Shown: positions 46,610 through 55,973, counted from the stretch's first letter. The stretch is 64,000 bases of DNA from Massilibacteroides vaginae (GCF_900178525.1 NZ_FXDJ01000009.1:394263-458262); one strand, 5' to 3'. A program made the numbers and translations. The notes: generated by a model from the letters alone, not told the origin.

Positions 46610-47971
46610 TTATAAATTGTGATCTTCTGCCACAACAGCCCAAGGAGATACTTCTACATCTACAGTAATTGTAGTAGCTACTTTTACATCGCCTTTATCT
46701 TCAGGGTATCCCGGAGCTTTGATGCTCTTGATTACAGCTTTGTAGTAGTTGTTACGAAGGAAATCATACATGGCAACTTTTGAACCCGTAACATCTGAAC
46801 TTGCAGCTTTATTTATATAAGCACGGAAGTAACAAAGACCATCTACATACTTAGCACTCTTTTCCGAACCCGCCGTAGCTAATTTATATGCATCAGCTTC
46901 CGATTCAAGATTGAAGTATCTAATAGTTCCGTTTGCTTCTGATACTACCCAAAATGATTCAGGTGTAGTAGTGCTTGTATTAGTTACTTTGGTAGCTCCG
47001 GTACCATCACAGAAAGTACCTGGAACGTACTTTGCACGAACAGAGATATAAGTTAAGTTATTACCATCTGTACGGTGGCTGCTCGCTGTGTTTTCAGGTG
47101 CATACATCGGTGTCATAGTAGCAACAGTAGCAGTTGAAGGATCAAGTGCTTGATAATCTGCTGCAGCATTGATACCGAAGAAGTCACCAGCATTCCAAGC
47201 GTTAACATCCCAGTTTGCATCTTGAATTACAATGTTAGGAGCAGTACCTACACGTTTTTGAAGAATGTAACTTGTTTTGTTGCTGTTTCCTAAAGCCGTT
47301 GTAAGATTGAACAACCAACCGCCTTCACTTTCAATTTCACCTGATGTGCCGCGTGTTATACCATCCTGAACGGTCACTTTAGCAACCATACGCTTCACTG
47401 CGACAGTTATTGCGTTGCCGGTAGGAGTTGTTCCCGGAGTAACCTCAGCAACCAATGTTTTATCTGTTGCTTCTCCACTAAACATAGCAAATTGGTTGGC
47501 TACTGAAAGATCACCTTTGGCTCCAATTGACAAGATAAGGCCTTCCAAAGTAGAAAGGGGTGTATCCACAGCAGGAAGCGTAACAGCCGAAGGAAGGTTC
47601 ATTCCTACAAAGATTTTCTTGCTTCCTGTAGTGGTGCTAATTTGCGTAGAACTTGTGTACGTGTCAGGGCTAGTCAATGTAAAATCGCCAGGGTTTAATG
47701 TCTCCTTTTGTTCAAGTACATACGCGTTCATCGCATTTTTCTCGTAAACCAATAGAGTAACACTGTTCATAGCAACTTCGCTATTGGTAGCATTAATATC
47801 GTCGGCATAAGTTCCTGGAACACTTGGCGTTTTAATAGAAATCGACATCGTCGTAGGTTCTCCTTTAGTTACTCCGTTACCGCCGCCTATTGCATCGTCG
47901 TCATTGTTACAGCTTGTTACGCCCGTCATTAGAGCTGCCGCTGTTAGCATGGATAAAAATTTCACTTTCAT
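46610..47971 (-). CDS. Mfa1-family major fimbrial subunit (fimbrillin lipoprotein)
   Basis: A 453-residue lipoprotein exported and presumably matured by an arginine-type (Rgp-like) protease. The signal AALMTGVTSC gives a lipidated Cys near 21. The N-terminal domain shows the strand pattern MSISIKTPSVPG and NSVTLLVYEKNA typical of fimbrillins, and the C-terminal strand ends TITVDVEVSPWAVVAEDHNL, the donor strand region of Mfa1. It lies between a DUF3575 gene and the anchor gene. A 202-bp gap upstream holds a 7-bp inverted repeat ACTTTGC/GCAAAGT (48047-48072). Confidence 0.88.
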   Translation of the reverse strand: MKVKFLSMLTAAALMTGVTSCNNDDDAIGGGNGVTKGEPTTMSISIKTPSVPGTYADDINATNSEVAMNSVTLLVYEKNAMNAYVLEQKETLNPGDFTLTSPDTYTSSTQISTTTGSKKIFVGMNLPSAVTLPAVDTPLSTLEGLILSIGAKGDLSVANQFAMFSGEATDKTLVAEVTPGTTPTGNAITVAVKRMVAKVTVQDGITRGTSGEIESEGGWLFNLTTALGNSNKTSYILQKRVGTAPNIVIQDANWDVNAWNAGDFFGINAAADYQALDPSTATVATMTPMYAPENTASSHRTDGNNLTYISVRAKYVPGTFCDGTGATKVTNTSTTTPESFWVVSEANGTIRYFNLESEADAYKLATAGSEKSAKYVDGLCYFRAYINKAASSDVTGSKVAMYDFLRNNYYKAVIKSIKAPGYPEDKGDVKVATTITVDVEVSPWAVVAEDHNL

Positions 47972-48173
47972 CTTTTTTTGTTTTTAAATTATAAAACTGT
48001 TAGTAATTAATATGGAATTATTTATTCGTTTGTTGATTTTATTTATACTTTGCTGTTTATATAGTGCAAAGTGTTTAGTGATTATATAATAGAAACTTAA
48101 AACAAATTACTATATCGCATTTGCGATCACCCATCCGTTTAGTCCGCCCTTTGTTCAGACTTAGTTTGCTTGT

Positions 48174-48803
48174 TTAATTCATCGTGTAAATAAGAGACAC
48201 TGCTGCTTTGGTTGCACCGAAATAATGCTTGTGCCCTTTGCCTATATCCATTCCGCAAGGGTCACATTCGTATTTGGTATAATCCATATACATATAACCC
48301 AAACCGATAGCCCCTTCGATACCCCAGTGCGGCGCTAACGCCCATTGATAACCATAAGATAAACCTAAACCATAACCATTACCCCGATAGCGGTAATTTT
48401 CCAGACCGGAAAGAATGTTAAAAGGAAGATTAATATTGCCTGCATTGAAACTGCTGTACATAAGGTGTGCCCCCGCGAAATGTCCTTTATAAGGTTCGCG
48501 TATCCAATAGCGGAGCTCGGGCTGAACAAGAACATGTTTAAATTTCTTGTTATTTGAAAAAGTCCAGGGGTTGTAATTACCCAAAATATCAAGACTCAGG
48601 CAATCATTCAGGCAAAATTCTACACCTACATTAAAGGTGGTGGTCAGGTCATAAAGCAGGTTGCTCTTAACAGCAACTGTCGAAAGCATCTCCTTCCATG
48701 TCAGTTTGTTTGCCCCGGCATCATCATGTTGCAGCGGCTCCAGACAGTAAGCAGTACCGAACTGAAAAATAGAAAATAATAGAAATATAACTCTTGTAAT
48801 CAT
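48174..48803 (-). CDS. DUF3575 domain-containing outer membrane protein
   Basis: A 209-residue protein with a signal peptide (RVIFLLFSIFQFGTAYC). The mature part is rich in aromatic amphipathic strands (VKSNLLYDLTTTFNVGVEF, YGLGLSYGYQWALAPHWGIE), as in DUF3575 beta-barrel proteins, which are often encoded first in Bacteroidales fimbrial operons. The C-terminus ends in AAVSLIYTMN. It probably sits in the outer membrane and may assist assembly; the function is not established. A 454-bp leader region separates it from the AraC gene. Confidence 0.88.
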   Translation of the reverse strand: MITRVIFLLFSIFQFGTAYCLEPLQHDDAGANKLTWKEMLSTVAVKSNLLYDLTTTFNVGVEFCLNDCLSLDILGNYNPWTFSNNKKFKHVLVQPELRYWIREPYKGHFAGAHLMYSSFNAGNINLPFNILSGLENYRYRGNGYGLGLSYGYQWALAPHWGIEGAIGLGYMYMDYTKYECDPCGMDIGKGHKHYFGATKAAVSLIYTMN

Positions 48804-49257
48804 GTTTAGTCAAGTTTTTGATCTTGTAAGGCTGATTTTGGCTTTGCCCATCTAATCCTCTCAATCGGGTTTTATGCGACAGAGAATTACCGGCAGAAAT
48901 AAAATCAACAGCTTAAAGGATTTTCATTATCCGGTAGCCATACATCACATTGCGGTAGAACCGCCTAACGGTTGCGCATAAAGCACATATCAACTTCTAC
49001 TTAGGAGTAACCAACTTTGTACTCCAATTCCATCGTTGTAATTTTAAACTTTTTCATACGGTTATTTCTTTTTAACTGATAATAGTCAATAATTATCAAA
49101 ATATCAATATTCGCTAAAATAGCCAATGTTTACTTAATACAGTCAATTAAATTATAACACATGACACTTATCAGTATCAAACTATAGATATAATTTTATA
49201 CTGCAAAGATAGACTTGCCGTCCTCAAGTTGAATTATCATTTTGTTGATTTTTATTA
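48804..49257. other. Upstream region of the fimbrial operon
   Basis: About 450 bp without a supported gene. It contains a minus-strand -7-like box TATCTTTG (49211-49204), an AACCG/CGGTT hairpin near 48960-48980 and AT-rich tracts with GATAATAGTC and AATTATCAAAATATC. No clear inverted repeats of the kind that flank invertible promoters were found. Confidence 0.5.
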
Positions 49258-50142
49258 TCATTTCCCGATCTCTCTCATTTTTTTACGTATTTCATTGGGT
49301 GTTTCACCTAAATTAGTTTTACAAAACCGGTTAAAATTAGAGGTTGCGGTAAATCCGTAATCTGAGGCGATTTCCTGAAACGTTTTCTTATCTTCCTGAA
49401 TATCTTCCAATATACACTGTGTCTTCTCATCTGCTAACCAGGCAGCCGGCGGTTTACTAAATATTGTTTTAAAACGTTTAATAAAATGAGTGCGCGACAT
49501 GTTCATAGCATTAGCAAGTTTTTGAACCGTATTGTATGTACGCCAGTTGGCACGCACAAATTCCGAAAAAACCATATTTGGACTTAATATATAATAGAAA
49601 AAGTCGCGAAGTTGTTCTTTTGTATAATACGCGCGCAGCAACACAAACAACTCCTGTACTTTTATTTCAAAATAATACTTGCACAACAGCTCGTCGGACA
49701 ACGCATTACGCAATACGCCTACAAAATCCCATAACATCCGGTTCATTTTTAACGACGCAACACTGTGTGGCGTTTTTTGCGATCTGTGCGGCAACGGTTC
49801 TACTTTGTCAAACAGACTTTCGATGTCAAACCCTTTGCACAGCCGAATATTGCCATTTACACTGACAGACATTAACTGACTGTTTTTAGTTGCTCTGAAA
49901 TGAATGGTTGTGCCTACGGGAGCAAAAATAAATTCTCCTTTTTCTACCACAGTTTCCGATTGATCTTGCGAAATGATACATATCAATCCCTCCAACAGGA
50001 AAACTATTTTATTTCCGGAAAGCACCATTTTATTTACCGTTTCTTTAGTTATTTTCATAACTTCAACCATCGGATGCGGATCGCTATCATAGTAGAGACA
50101 GGAAAGATATTTTCGTGAACAAAAGACCTTCATAAGGCGCAT
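49258..50142 (-). CDS. AraC family transcriptional regulator
   Basis: A 294-residue regulator. The C-terminal 100 residues hold two helix-turn-helix motifs: TVQKLANAMNMSRTHFIKRFK and TFQEIASDYGFTATSNFNRFCKTNLGETPNEIRKK, the AraC/XylS signature. The N-terminal part contains a cupin-like stretch (NKIVFLLEGLICIISQ, then GEFIFAPVGTTIHF). It is encoded immediately upstream of, and in the same direction as, the fimbrial genes and is the likely activator of that operon by position. Start choice is uncertain among ATGs at 50142 and 50133. Confidence 0.88.
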   Translation of the reverse strand: MRLMKVFCSRKYLSCLYYDSDPHPMVEVMKITKETVNKMVLSGNKIVFLLEGLICIISQDQSETVVEKGEFIFAPVGTTIHFRATKNSQLMSVSVNGNIRLCKGFDIESLFDKVEPLPHRSQKTPHSVASLKMNRMLWDFVGVLRNALSDELLCKYYFEIKVQELFVLLRAYYTKEQLRDFFYYILSPNMVFSEFVRANWRTYNTVQKLANAMNMSRTHFIKRFKTIFSKPPAAWLADEKTQCILEDIQEDKKTFQEIASDYGFTATSNFNRFCKTNLGETPNEIRKKMREIGK

Positions 50143-50486
50143 TAATTTGTTAAGGTAGTTAATACACAGCAGTTTGTGCCTGTTAATTTTGCCCTTAAGG
50201 GAATAGGGCTGTTTAAACTATCTTCTATACAAAATAGACTTCCCCGATGTTTAGCTATTCGTATTTAGCCGTTTTTTTGCATATTCATTGTATGCTTCTA
50301 TTCGTATCCGGCACCAAGAGTGTCAGGAGATAGAGATAAATAGTCACGAAGCAAAGATATATATTTATGTTATTTTTCAGCATGTTTTTTATAAAAAATA
50401 TTTTGAGAGTTATTTTTTTTTAATAAAGAGTATTTTTTGTGGTTTGCCAGCCTACAAAAAACCTCGCTCTGCAATGTTTAAATTTT

Positions 50487-50594
50487 GCATTACTATATAA
50501 AAAAATATATATCCTTTATTTTTCGAAATATATCCTTTATTTTTCAAAAAATAACCTTTATGTTTTTGCGGTCATCCTACCCGCTGATTATCAG
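50487..50594 (+). repeat. Dispersed phased repeat, copy 5
   Basis: CCTTTAT sites at 50513, 50534 and 50555, exactly 21 bp apart. Flanks are GCATTACTATAT (50487-50498) and GCTGATTATCAG (50583-50594). A CGGCCGGTTG further on (50651 onward) matches the end motif of the long repeats. It lies in the 702-bp gap between the AraC and SDR genes. Confidence 0.85.
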
Positions 50595-50702
50595 ACTATT
50601 ACAAAAGCGTCAAAAAACCCCGTTTTTCATTCATTTTTTAGCTAAAAAACGGCCGGTTGTCAATCAGTTTTTCCTTTGCCGTTTATTCCGCCCACCCCCT
50701 TT

Positions 50703-50797
50703 TTGTCATTCCGACCGAAGTGGAGGAATCTCTGCATGGAGCTTCGTTAAATAATAGTCAGACCGGATGAGATCCTTCGACAAGCTCAGGATGACAA
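50703..50797. repeat. Imperfect inverted repeat (TTGTCATT ... ATGACAA)
   Basis: TTGTCATTCCGACCGAAGTG opens the element, and GATCCTTCGACAAGCTCAGG followed by ATGACAA closes it; the arms are imperfect complements of about 30 bp. This resembles a widespread interspersed repeat of Bacteroidetes (my recollection). I see no coding frame in it. Confidence 0.65.
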
Positions 50798-50844
50798 TGG
50801 GGATTTTGGTAGATTAGCAGATAGTTGGTTGGGTAAAGGGCGGA

Positions 50845-51603
50845 TTATTCTTCGTAGATCATTTTTTTTGTCATTCCGCCGTCAATAATTATATTTTGTC
50901 CGTTAATGAAGTTATTGTTCGGGTCGCAAAGGAAAAGACACGTACGCGCGATATCTTCGGGCATGCCTACGCGTCCGGAAGGGTGCTGTTTATGGTCACT
51001 TTCTTTGAGTGTTTCGTAATTACCGGTTTCAATCCAGCCGGGACTTAGGCAGTTTACCGTTATGTTATATTTACTCAACGATAGAGCCAATGCATGTGTA
51101 AGTGAAACAATGCCTCCTTTTGAGGCAGCATAGGCCTCTGAATCCGGCTCGCTCATTAAGTAGCGCGTAGAAGCAAGATTGATAATGCGCCCGTATGAGT
51201 TTAGTTTTAAATGAGCGGCCCGATGTTTAACCAAGGTTTTCGCGGTCAGAAACACGGAGCGTAAATTAACATGCAACACATGTTCAAAATCTTCTACGGA
51301 AATATCCAGTATTGATCCGAATCGGCCTATTCCTACATTATTAATAAGGATATCCACATTTCCATACTTTGCAATAATTCCGGTAAGCCCTTGTTCTAAG
51401 GCTACAGCGTTTGATACATCGATTGCCACAAATTCGCATTCGTAGGCTAAAAGTTCGGCGCAAAGTCTCGTTCCGGCGTCTTCATCTATATCACAAAATA
51501 TTACTTTTGCCCCGTTTCTACAAAACAGAGAAACGATACTTTTTCCTATGCCATTACTACCACCGGTAATAAAAACAACTTTATTTTTCAGAAAACTATT
51601 CAT
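50845..51603 (-). CDS. SDR family NAD(P)-dependent oxidoreductase
   Basis: A 252-residue short-chain dehydrogenase. The cofactor motif is VFITGGSNGIGKSI (TGxxxGIG), with NNVGIG, the catalytic Ser region (INLASTRYL) and the YxxxK motif as YAASKGG. The C-terminal GxxxxIDGGMTKKMIYEE is typical of the family. The ATG at 51603 lies 58 bp after the thioesterase gene, so the two are probably one unit. The substrate is unknown; a 3-oxoacyl or sugar alcohol substrate is possible. Confidence 0.92.
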   Translation of the reverse strand: MNSFLKNKVVFITGGSNGIGKSIVSLFCRNGAKVIFCDIDEDAGTRLCAELLAYECEFVAIDVSNAVALEQGLTGIIAKYGNVDILINNVGIGRFGSILDISVEDFEHVLHVNLRSVFLTAKTLVKHRAAHLKLNSYGRIINLASTRYLMSEPDSEAYAASKGGIVSLTHALALSLSKYNITVNCLSPGWIETGNYETLKESDHKQHPSGRVGMPEDIARTCLFLCDPNNNFINGQNIIIDGGMTKKMIYEE

Positions 51604-51661
51604 TCCACTTCGGATTAATTCCTGATTATATTCAATTTATTCGAACAGCACAACACCGACG

Positions 51662-52135
51662 TTATTCGCCTTCTACCTTACAGGCCTTGAACGAGAAATC
51701 AGCTATTGCCTTTTCCTTGCTTACTACGAAGTAAAGCAAATCCGCCCGCGCGCATTTTTCTCCGGCCGAATTATAAATCTCGGCTTCCAGGAAGATCGCG
51801 TTTCGTTTTTGTTCTTTTAATCGCGCCTTAATGGTAAGGTAAGGCTCATCGGTCGATATGCTTTTAATAAACTTAGCGTCGAGCTTTGATGTAACTCCGG
51901 CCGTTTGTAGTTTACGGGTAATCACCCAGCCGCCAACTTCGTCCATTAGCGTACACTGAATACCTCCATGCAGTGTTTTTACCCAACCTTGCATATAATC
52001 CTGCGGTTTCCAAACCGATACAATATCGTCGCCATCCTCATAAAATTCCATTTTCAAGCCATGCTCATTATTCGGAGAACAGGCAAAGCACCGGTAAGCC
52101 TCCATACCTTTCCACGGACTGATCACTTTCTTCAT
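51662..52135 (-). CDS. PaaI-type hotdog-fold thioesterase
   Basis: A 157-residue hotdog-fold protein. The landmark is GWVKTLHGGIQCTLMDEVGGW (HGG followed by an acidic residue), the catalytic region of PaaI-like thioesterases. CFACSPNNEHGLKMEF at the N-terminus is a common lead-in in this group. It would hydrolyse an acyl- or aroyl-CoA. It is the first gene of a probable two-gene unit with the SDR gene and is divergent from arsR. Confidence 0.88.
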   Translation of the reverse strand: MKKVISPWKGMEAYRCFACSPNNEHGLKMEFYEDGDDIVSVWKPQDYMQGWVKTLHGGIQCTLMDEVGGWVITRKLQTAGVTSKLDAKFIKSISTDEPYLTIKARLKEQKRNAIFLEAEIYNSAGEKCARADLLYFVVSKEKAIADFSFKACKVEGE

Positions 52136-52222
52136 GATATTTCTTTTCTTTTATTAGATTAATGCCTCTAATTTAAGGAGAATTATTCAAAGAACGATAT
52201 AGCGATTTTTATTCGCTCTTTA

Positions 52223-52261
52223 TTTGGCTGATTAATTATTGTTCGTATATTTGCGAACAAT
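52223..52261 (+). promoter_or_regulatory. arsR promoter with palindromic operator
   Basis: TTTG (52223-52226), 19 nt, TATATTTG (52246-52253) form a full promoter. The -7 box is framed exactly by the perfect 8-bp inverted arms ATTGTTCG (52238-52245) and CGAACAAT (52254-52261). The natural reading is the ArsR binding site, with ArsR occluding the -7 box until arsenite binds. Confidence 0.8.
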
Positions 52262-52274
52262 AAAATATCTGATC

Positions 52275-52595
52275 ATGGCAAAAAAAGCATTTACAGAAGA
52301 GCAGGAAAATCTGGCACGCATAGCTAAAGCGTTGGCACATCCGGTTCGTATTGCCATATTGCAAATGTTAGCTACACAAGCCTGCTGCTATCATGGCGAT
52401 ATGTCTGAAGTAATTCCGGTAGCCAAGAGTACCTTATCTCAGCACTTAAAGGAGCTTAAAGATGCCGGACTTATTCAGGGCGAAATCACATTGCCCAGCA
52501 TAAGATACTGCATCAATCAGAAAAACTGGAGCATCGCAAAATCTTTGTTTGGTGATTTCTTCAAGGAAATAAAAATGAACGCAGGGAGCTGTTAA
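52275..52595 (+). CDS. arsR: ArsR family arsenite-responsive repressor
   Basis: A 106-residue winged-helix repressor. The DNA-binding helix is EVIPVAKSTLSQHLKELKDAGLIQGEI. A Cys pair in ATQACCYHGDM, directly before the recognition helix, is a plausible As(III) site; a terminal Cys (NAGSC) may contribute. The ATG at 52275 was chosen because it lies 14 bp after the palindromic operator; an in-frame start at 52239 would fall inside the -7 box region. It leads the arsenic operon and should repress it in the absence of metalloid. Confidence 0.93.
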   Translation: MAKKAFTEEQENLARIAKALAHPVRIAILQMLATQACCYHGDMSEVIPVAKSTLSQHLKELKDAGLIQGEITLPSIRYCINQKNWSIAKSLFGDFFKEIKMNAGSC

Positions 52596-52658
52596 AAAAT
52601 TTGCCTTTTATGTTCGTTGATCTACGAATTACGAAATTATATACTTATATCAATCAGA

Positions 52659-53084
52659 ATGAAAATATTGATTCTTTGTACAGGCAACAGTTGCCGAAGC
52701 CAGATGGCGCATGGTTTTTTGCAATCTTTTGATGATAAAGCGGAGGTGTACTCGGCAGGAACACAAGCAAGCGGTAAATTAAATCAGCAAGCGGTAGACG
52801 TGATGCGGGAAGCAGGTATAGATATTTCACATCATACATCCGATCACATTGATTTATATCTCAACGATGCGTGGGATTATGTAATAACCGTATGTGGCGG
52901 AGCTAACGAAAGCTGTCCGACATTTACCGGGCAAGTTAAGCACAGAATACATATTGGATTTGATGATCCCTCCGAGGCGAAAGGATCGGAAGAATATATC
53001 CACAGCGAGTTTATTCGCGTACGTGATGAAATTAAAGCAGCTTTTCTTGATTTTTATAACACCAGAATAAAAGGAAATGAGTAA
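52659..53084 (+). CDS. arsC: Arsenate reductase (low-Mr phosphatase-type)
   Basis: A 141-residue ArsC of the thioredoxin-coupled family, reducing arsenate to arsenite. The P-loop is [15 protein letters not shown], with the nucleophilic Cys and the Arg. A second Cys in [15 protein letters not shown] supplies the redox pair needed for the cascade. The start at 52659 places ILILCTG at the N-terminus as in the family. The stop overlaps the following permease gene by 8 bp. Confidence 0.94.
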   Translation: MKILILCTGNSCRSQMAHGFLQSFDDKAEVYSAGTQASGKLNQQAVDVMREAGIDISHHTSDHIDLYLNDAWDYVITVCGGANESCPTFTGQVKHRIHIGFDDPSEAKGSEEYIHSEFIRVRDEIKAAFLDFYNTRIKGNE

Positions 53085-54135
53085 GAGAAAAATGAGTTTT
53101 CTGGATAAGAATTTAACGCTTTGGATATTTTCGGCCATGGCGATTGGTGTTGGATTAGGCTATTTCGTCCCCGCATTTGCCGAATCTGTCGATTCATTAT
53201 CAAGTGGTACGACAAACATCCCCCTCGCTATCGGATTGATTCTTATGATGTATCCACCCTTGGCAAAGGTAAACTACAAACTTCTTCCGCAGGTTTTCAG
53301 GAATGTAAAGATATTAGGCTTGTCCTTATTCTTGAATTGGGTTGTCAGTCCTGTTTTGATGTTTATTTTAGCCATCACTTTTTTACAAGGCTATCCCGAA
53401 TACATGGTCGGCGTCATACTAATCGGACTTGCCCGGTGTATTGCAATGGTTTTAGTGTGGAATGATCTGGCGGAAGGAAGCACAGAATATGGTGCGGGAC
53501 TTGTGGCATTGAACAGTATTTTTCAAGTATTCTTATACAGTTTCTATGCCTGGTTATTCATTACAAAGCTGCCCCCACTATTCGGATTTGAAGGAGCAAT
53601 CGTAGATATATCGATCGGAACAATAGCCGAATCAGTTGCGATATATTTAGGAATCCCTTTCCTGATGGGCATTTTAAGCAGACTGATCTTAGTAAAGATC
53701 AAAGGGATAACATGGTATGAAGAAAAATTTATACCCACCATCTCACCGCTTACGTTAATCGCGCTATTATTTACCATCGTATTGATGTTCAGCCTCAAAG
53801 GAGAACTGATAGTGCAGATACCAATGGATGTAGTGCGCATCGCCATACCGCTGTTGATCTATTTTGTCGTTATGTTCTTTATTAGCTTTTTTGCTTCTAA
53901 GGCAGCAGGAGCCGATTATGACATAAACGCGTCGGTATCATTTACAGCTGCTGGGAATAATTTCGAGCTGGCAATCGCAGTTGCCATTGGCGTTTTCGGT
54001 ATTCATAGCGGACAGGCATTTGCGGGCGTAATAGGTCCTCTTGTTGAAGTTCCTGTACTCATAGCCCTTGTAAATGTAGCGTTTTGGCTAAAGAGAAAAT
54101 ACTATTCGGGAGAAAAAAATATTTTAAACAAATAA
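53077..54135 (+). CDS. arsB: ACR3 family arsenite efflux transporter
   Basis: A 352-residue inner membrane carrier of the ACR3 type (named arsB in many annotations). It has ten hydrophobic segments and the central [16 protein letters not shown], which contains the conserved Cys and Asn of ACR3 proteins. The C-terminus [20 protein letters not shown] is also typical. It exports arsenite by exchange with protons or in concert with ArsA (encoded at the end of the operon); ACR3-ArsA pairing is known but less common than ArsB-ArsA. Confidence 0.93.
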   Translation: MSKRKMSFLDKNLTLWIFSAMAIGVGLGYFVPAFAESVDSLSSGTTNIPLAIGLILMMYPPLAKVNYKLLPQVFRNVKILGLSLFLNWVVSPVLMFILAITFLQGYPEYMVGVILIGLARCIAMVLVWNDLAEGSTEYGAGLVALNSIFQVFLYSFYAWLFITKLPPLFGFEGAIVDISIGTIAESVAIYLGIPFLMGILSRLILVKIKGITWYEEKFIPTISPLTLIALLFTIVLMFSLKGELIVQIPMDVVRIAIPLLIYFVVMFFISFFASKAAGADYDINASVSFTAAGNNFELAIAVAIGVFGIHSGQAFAGVIGPLVEVPVLIALVNVAFWLKRKYYSGEKNILNK

Positions 54136-54139
54136 TACG

Positions 54140-54571
54140 ATGATTAAGAACCTTATTATTATTGCAAGCATAGTCTTGTTAATGCCGGCTTGCGGAAACA
54201 AGTCTAAAACCAATCAAGAAAATTTCAACACAACAGAAGTGTCGGAAAATAAAAATGAATCAACATTGGTTAATGTGTACTATTTTCATGGTAAACAAAG
54301 ATGTAAAACGTGTATCGCTGTTGGTGACCTCGCTAAAAAAACAATAGAAAACAGTTATGCAGGCAATGACAACGTGCGATTTGTAGAAATCAATACCAGC
54401 GAGAAAAAGTATGCAGCCTTAGTTGAAAAGTACGAAATTTCATGGAATGCTCTGATTATCGCTAAAGGAGATCAATTTACAGATTTAACAGAACAAGCAT
54501 TTGCCACTGCGATAAATTCTCCCGGAGTATTGGAAAATCTGATAAAAGAGACCGTTAATAAAAACATCTAA
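54140..54571 (+). CDS. arsF: ArsF-like thioredoxin-fold lipoprotein
   Basis: A 143-residue protein with a lipoprotein signal (LIIIASIVLLMPACGNK) and a thioredoxin-like part starting VNVYYFHGKQRCKTCIAVGDLAKK, which holds a redox-active CKTC motif. It matches the ArsF subunit reported for an aromatic-arsenical nitroreductase, encoded here directly before a permease gene like ArsG. From that family, the role would be reduction of nitro-group arsenicals such as roxarsone. A general thiol-redox function for arsenic handling is the alternative. Confidence 0.8.
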   Translation: MIKNLIIIASIVLLMPACGNKSKTNQENFNTTEVSENKNESTLVNVYYFHGKQRCKTCIAVGDLAKKTIENSYAGNDNVRFVEINTSEKKYAALVEKYEISWNALIIAKGDQFTDLTEQAFATAINSPGVLENLIKETVNKNI

Positions 54572-54576
54572 ATCGG

Positions 54577-55275
54577 ATGGAACTCTTACAGCAAATAGTA
54601 GACAATTCGGAAATCCCTGTTCTTACAGCTTTCATATTAGGTCTGATGACGGCGATAAGTCCTTGTCCATTGGCAACAAATATAACAGCGACAGCCTATC
54701 TGAGTAAAGATATAGCCGATAAAAAGCGTGTTCTTTTCAATGGAATATTCTACACGTTAGGACGTACTTTCAGTTATACAGCCTTAGGATTGGTATTCTA
54801 TTTCGGAGCAAGCAAATTTCATGTAGTCCAAATGCTGCAAAACATTAGCGGCCTGTATTTGGGTATCGCCTTAATCATAATCGGCATATTGATGTTGGAT
54901 GTTATTAAATTCAATATCCCAGCATTAAGTAAAATCACAGCAAAGGTCAGTGAAAAGAAAATGAAAAAAAACTACCTGAACGCTTTTCTGTTAGGAGTAT
55001 TATTCGCATTGGCTTTCTGTCCATATAGTGGTGTGCTTTATTTTGGTGTACTTATTCCCATGACAATAAGCAGTGCGTCAGGATTGCTTTTACCTCCGGT
55101 ATTTGCTGTTGCAACGGGTTTGCCTGTTATTATCATCGCTTATCTTTTGGCTTACAGCATGTCAAATGTCGGAAAGTTCTATAATAAAATGAAAAACGTT
55201 GAAGTATGGTTTAGGCGAATTGTTTCGGCGGTATTTATTGTAGTGGGAATATATTATATAGTAATGGATATTTAA
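54577..55275 (+). CDS. arsG: ArsG-like aromatic arsenical efflux permease (DsbD/CcdA fold)
   Basis: A 232-residue membrane protein with six hydrophobic segments and CcdA/DsbD-like motifs: GLMTAISPCPLATNITA in helix 1 and GVLFALAFCPYSGVLYFG in helix 4, each with a Cys-Pro. This matches the ArsG family, reported as a permease for aminoaromatic arsenicals; alternatively it moves reducing equivalents across the membrane to ArsF, like CcdA. It starts 5 bp after arsF and ends 11 bp before a small thioredoxin gene. Confidence 0.82.
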   Translation: MELLQQIVDNSEIPVLTAFILGLMTAISPCPLATNITATAYLSKDIADKKRVLFNGIFYTLGRTFSYTALGLVFYFGASKFHVVQMLQNISGLYLGIALIIIGILMLDVIKFNIPALSKITAKVSEKKMKKNYLNAFLLGVLFALAFCPYSGVLYFGVLIPMTISSASGLLLPPVFAVATGLPVIIIAYLLAYSMSNVGKFYNKMKNVEVWFRRIVSAVFIVVGIYYIVMDI

Positions 55276-55286
55276 CAGAACATAAT

Positions 55287-55520
55287 ATGGAGATAATAGT
55301 ATTAGGCACTGGCTGCCCAAATTGCAAAACAACTTATAACAGAATAGCAAAAGTGATTGAAGGCATGACAAACAAGCCTACATTAAGAAAAGAGGAGAAT
55401 ATTTTAGAAATTATCAACTATAATATAATGTCTCTTCCTGCTGTGGTTGTAGATGGCGAAGTAGTTATCAAGGGGATAGTACCTACAGAAGAAGAAATTA
55501 GAAGAGTAATAATAAAATAA
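55287..55520 (+). CDS. Small thioredoxin-like protein (possible ArsE)
   Basis: A 77-residue thioredoxin of the 'redox-active disulfide protein 2' type. The active site is VLGTGCPNCKTTYNRI (CPNC), and the cis-proline region is MSLPAVVVDGEVVIKG. It has no signal peptide, so it is cytoplasmic, and would donate electrons across the membrane to ArsF via ArsG or reduce arsenate with ArsC. Its place in the arsF-arsG cluster makes it a candidate for ArsE; I have not verified that name. Confidence 0.85.
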   Translation: MEIIVLGTGCPNCKTTYNRIAKVIEGMTNKPTLRKEENILEIINYNIMSLPAVVVDGEVVIKGIVPTEEEIRRVIIK

Positions 55521-55534
55521 AAAACAGCTGAAAC

Positions 55535-55891
55535 ATGAACGGTTTAAAATTAGACAACAGGAAAGAGATTAAAATATATGATCCTGCTTTATGCTGCCCT
55601 ACCGGGCTTTGCGGTGTGAACATTGATCCGGAGTTAATGCGTATCGCCGTAGTGATTGAAACGTTGAAGAAGAAAAAAGGGATCATCATCGAACGTTTTA
55701 ATTTGAAAGACAATCCGCAAGTGTATGTCGACACAACGGCGGTTAACAACGTGCTGATGAAAGAGGGCTCGGATTCTCTGCCGGTAACAACAATTAACGG
55801 CGAAGTGGTTTTAAAAAAAACATACCCGTCCAATAAGCAAATCGCTGAATGGTTAGAGATAAACGAAGAAGAGCTAACCATCAAACAATAA
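55535..55891 (+). CDS. arsD: Arsenite efflux pump metallochaperone ArsD
   Basis: A 118-residue ArsD. The N-terminus IKIYDPALCCPTGLCGVNIDPELMRIA holds the conserved Cys-Cys and third Cys that bind As(III) and hand it to ArsA. A later valine-rich strand (LPVTTINGEVVLKKTYPSNKQI) is family-typical. It lies 14 bp after the small thioredoxin gene and 82 bp before arsA. Confidence 0.95.
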   Translation: MNGLKLDNRKEIKIYDPALCCPTGLCGVNIDPELMRIAVVIETLKKKKGIIIERFNLKDNPQVYVDTTAVNNVLMKEGSDSLPVTTINGEVVLKKTYPSNKQIAEWLEINEEELTIKQ

Positions 55892-55973
55892 TTTAACAAA
55901 CAACGTGTTACATCATTTTTCTTAGCCGAAAAAGCGGTTAGGACAGCGATTGTACACAATAAAATAAGCAGAC

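Noticed and set aside
48804-49257. Invertible (phase-variable) promoter for the fimbrial operon
   Set aside because: No pair of long inverted repeats flanks a promoter here, and no recombinase gene is adjacent.
55920-55942. Hairpin between arsD and arsA as an attenuator
   Set aside because: CTTAGCCG/CGGTTAGG pairs only with several G-U pairs and lacks a T-run; too weak to claim.
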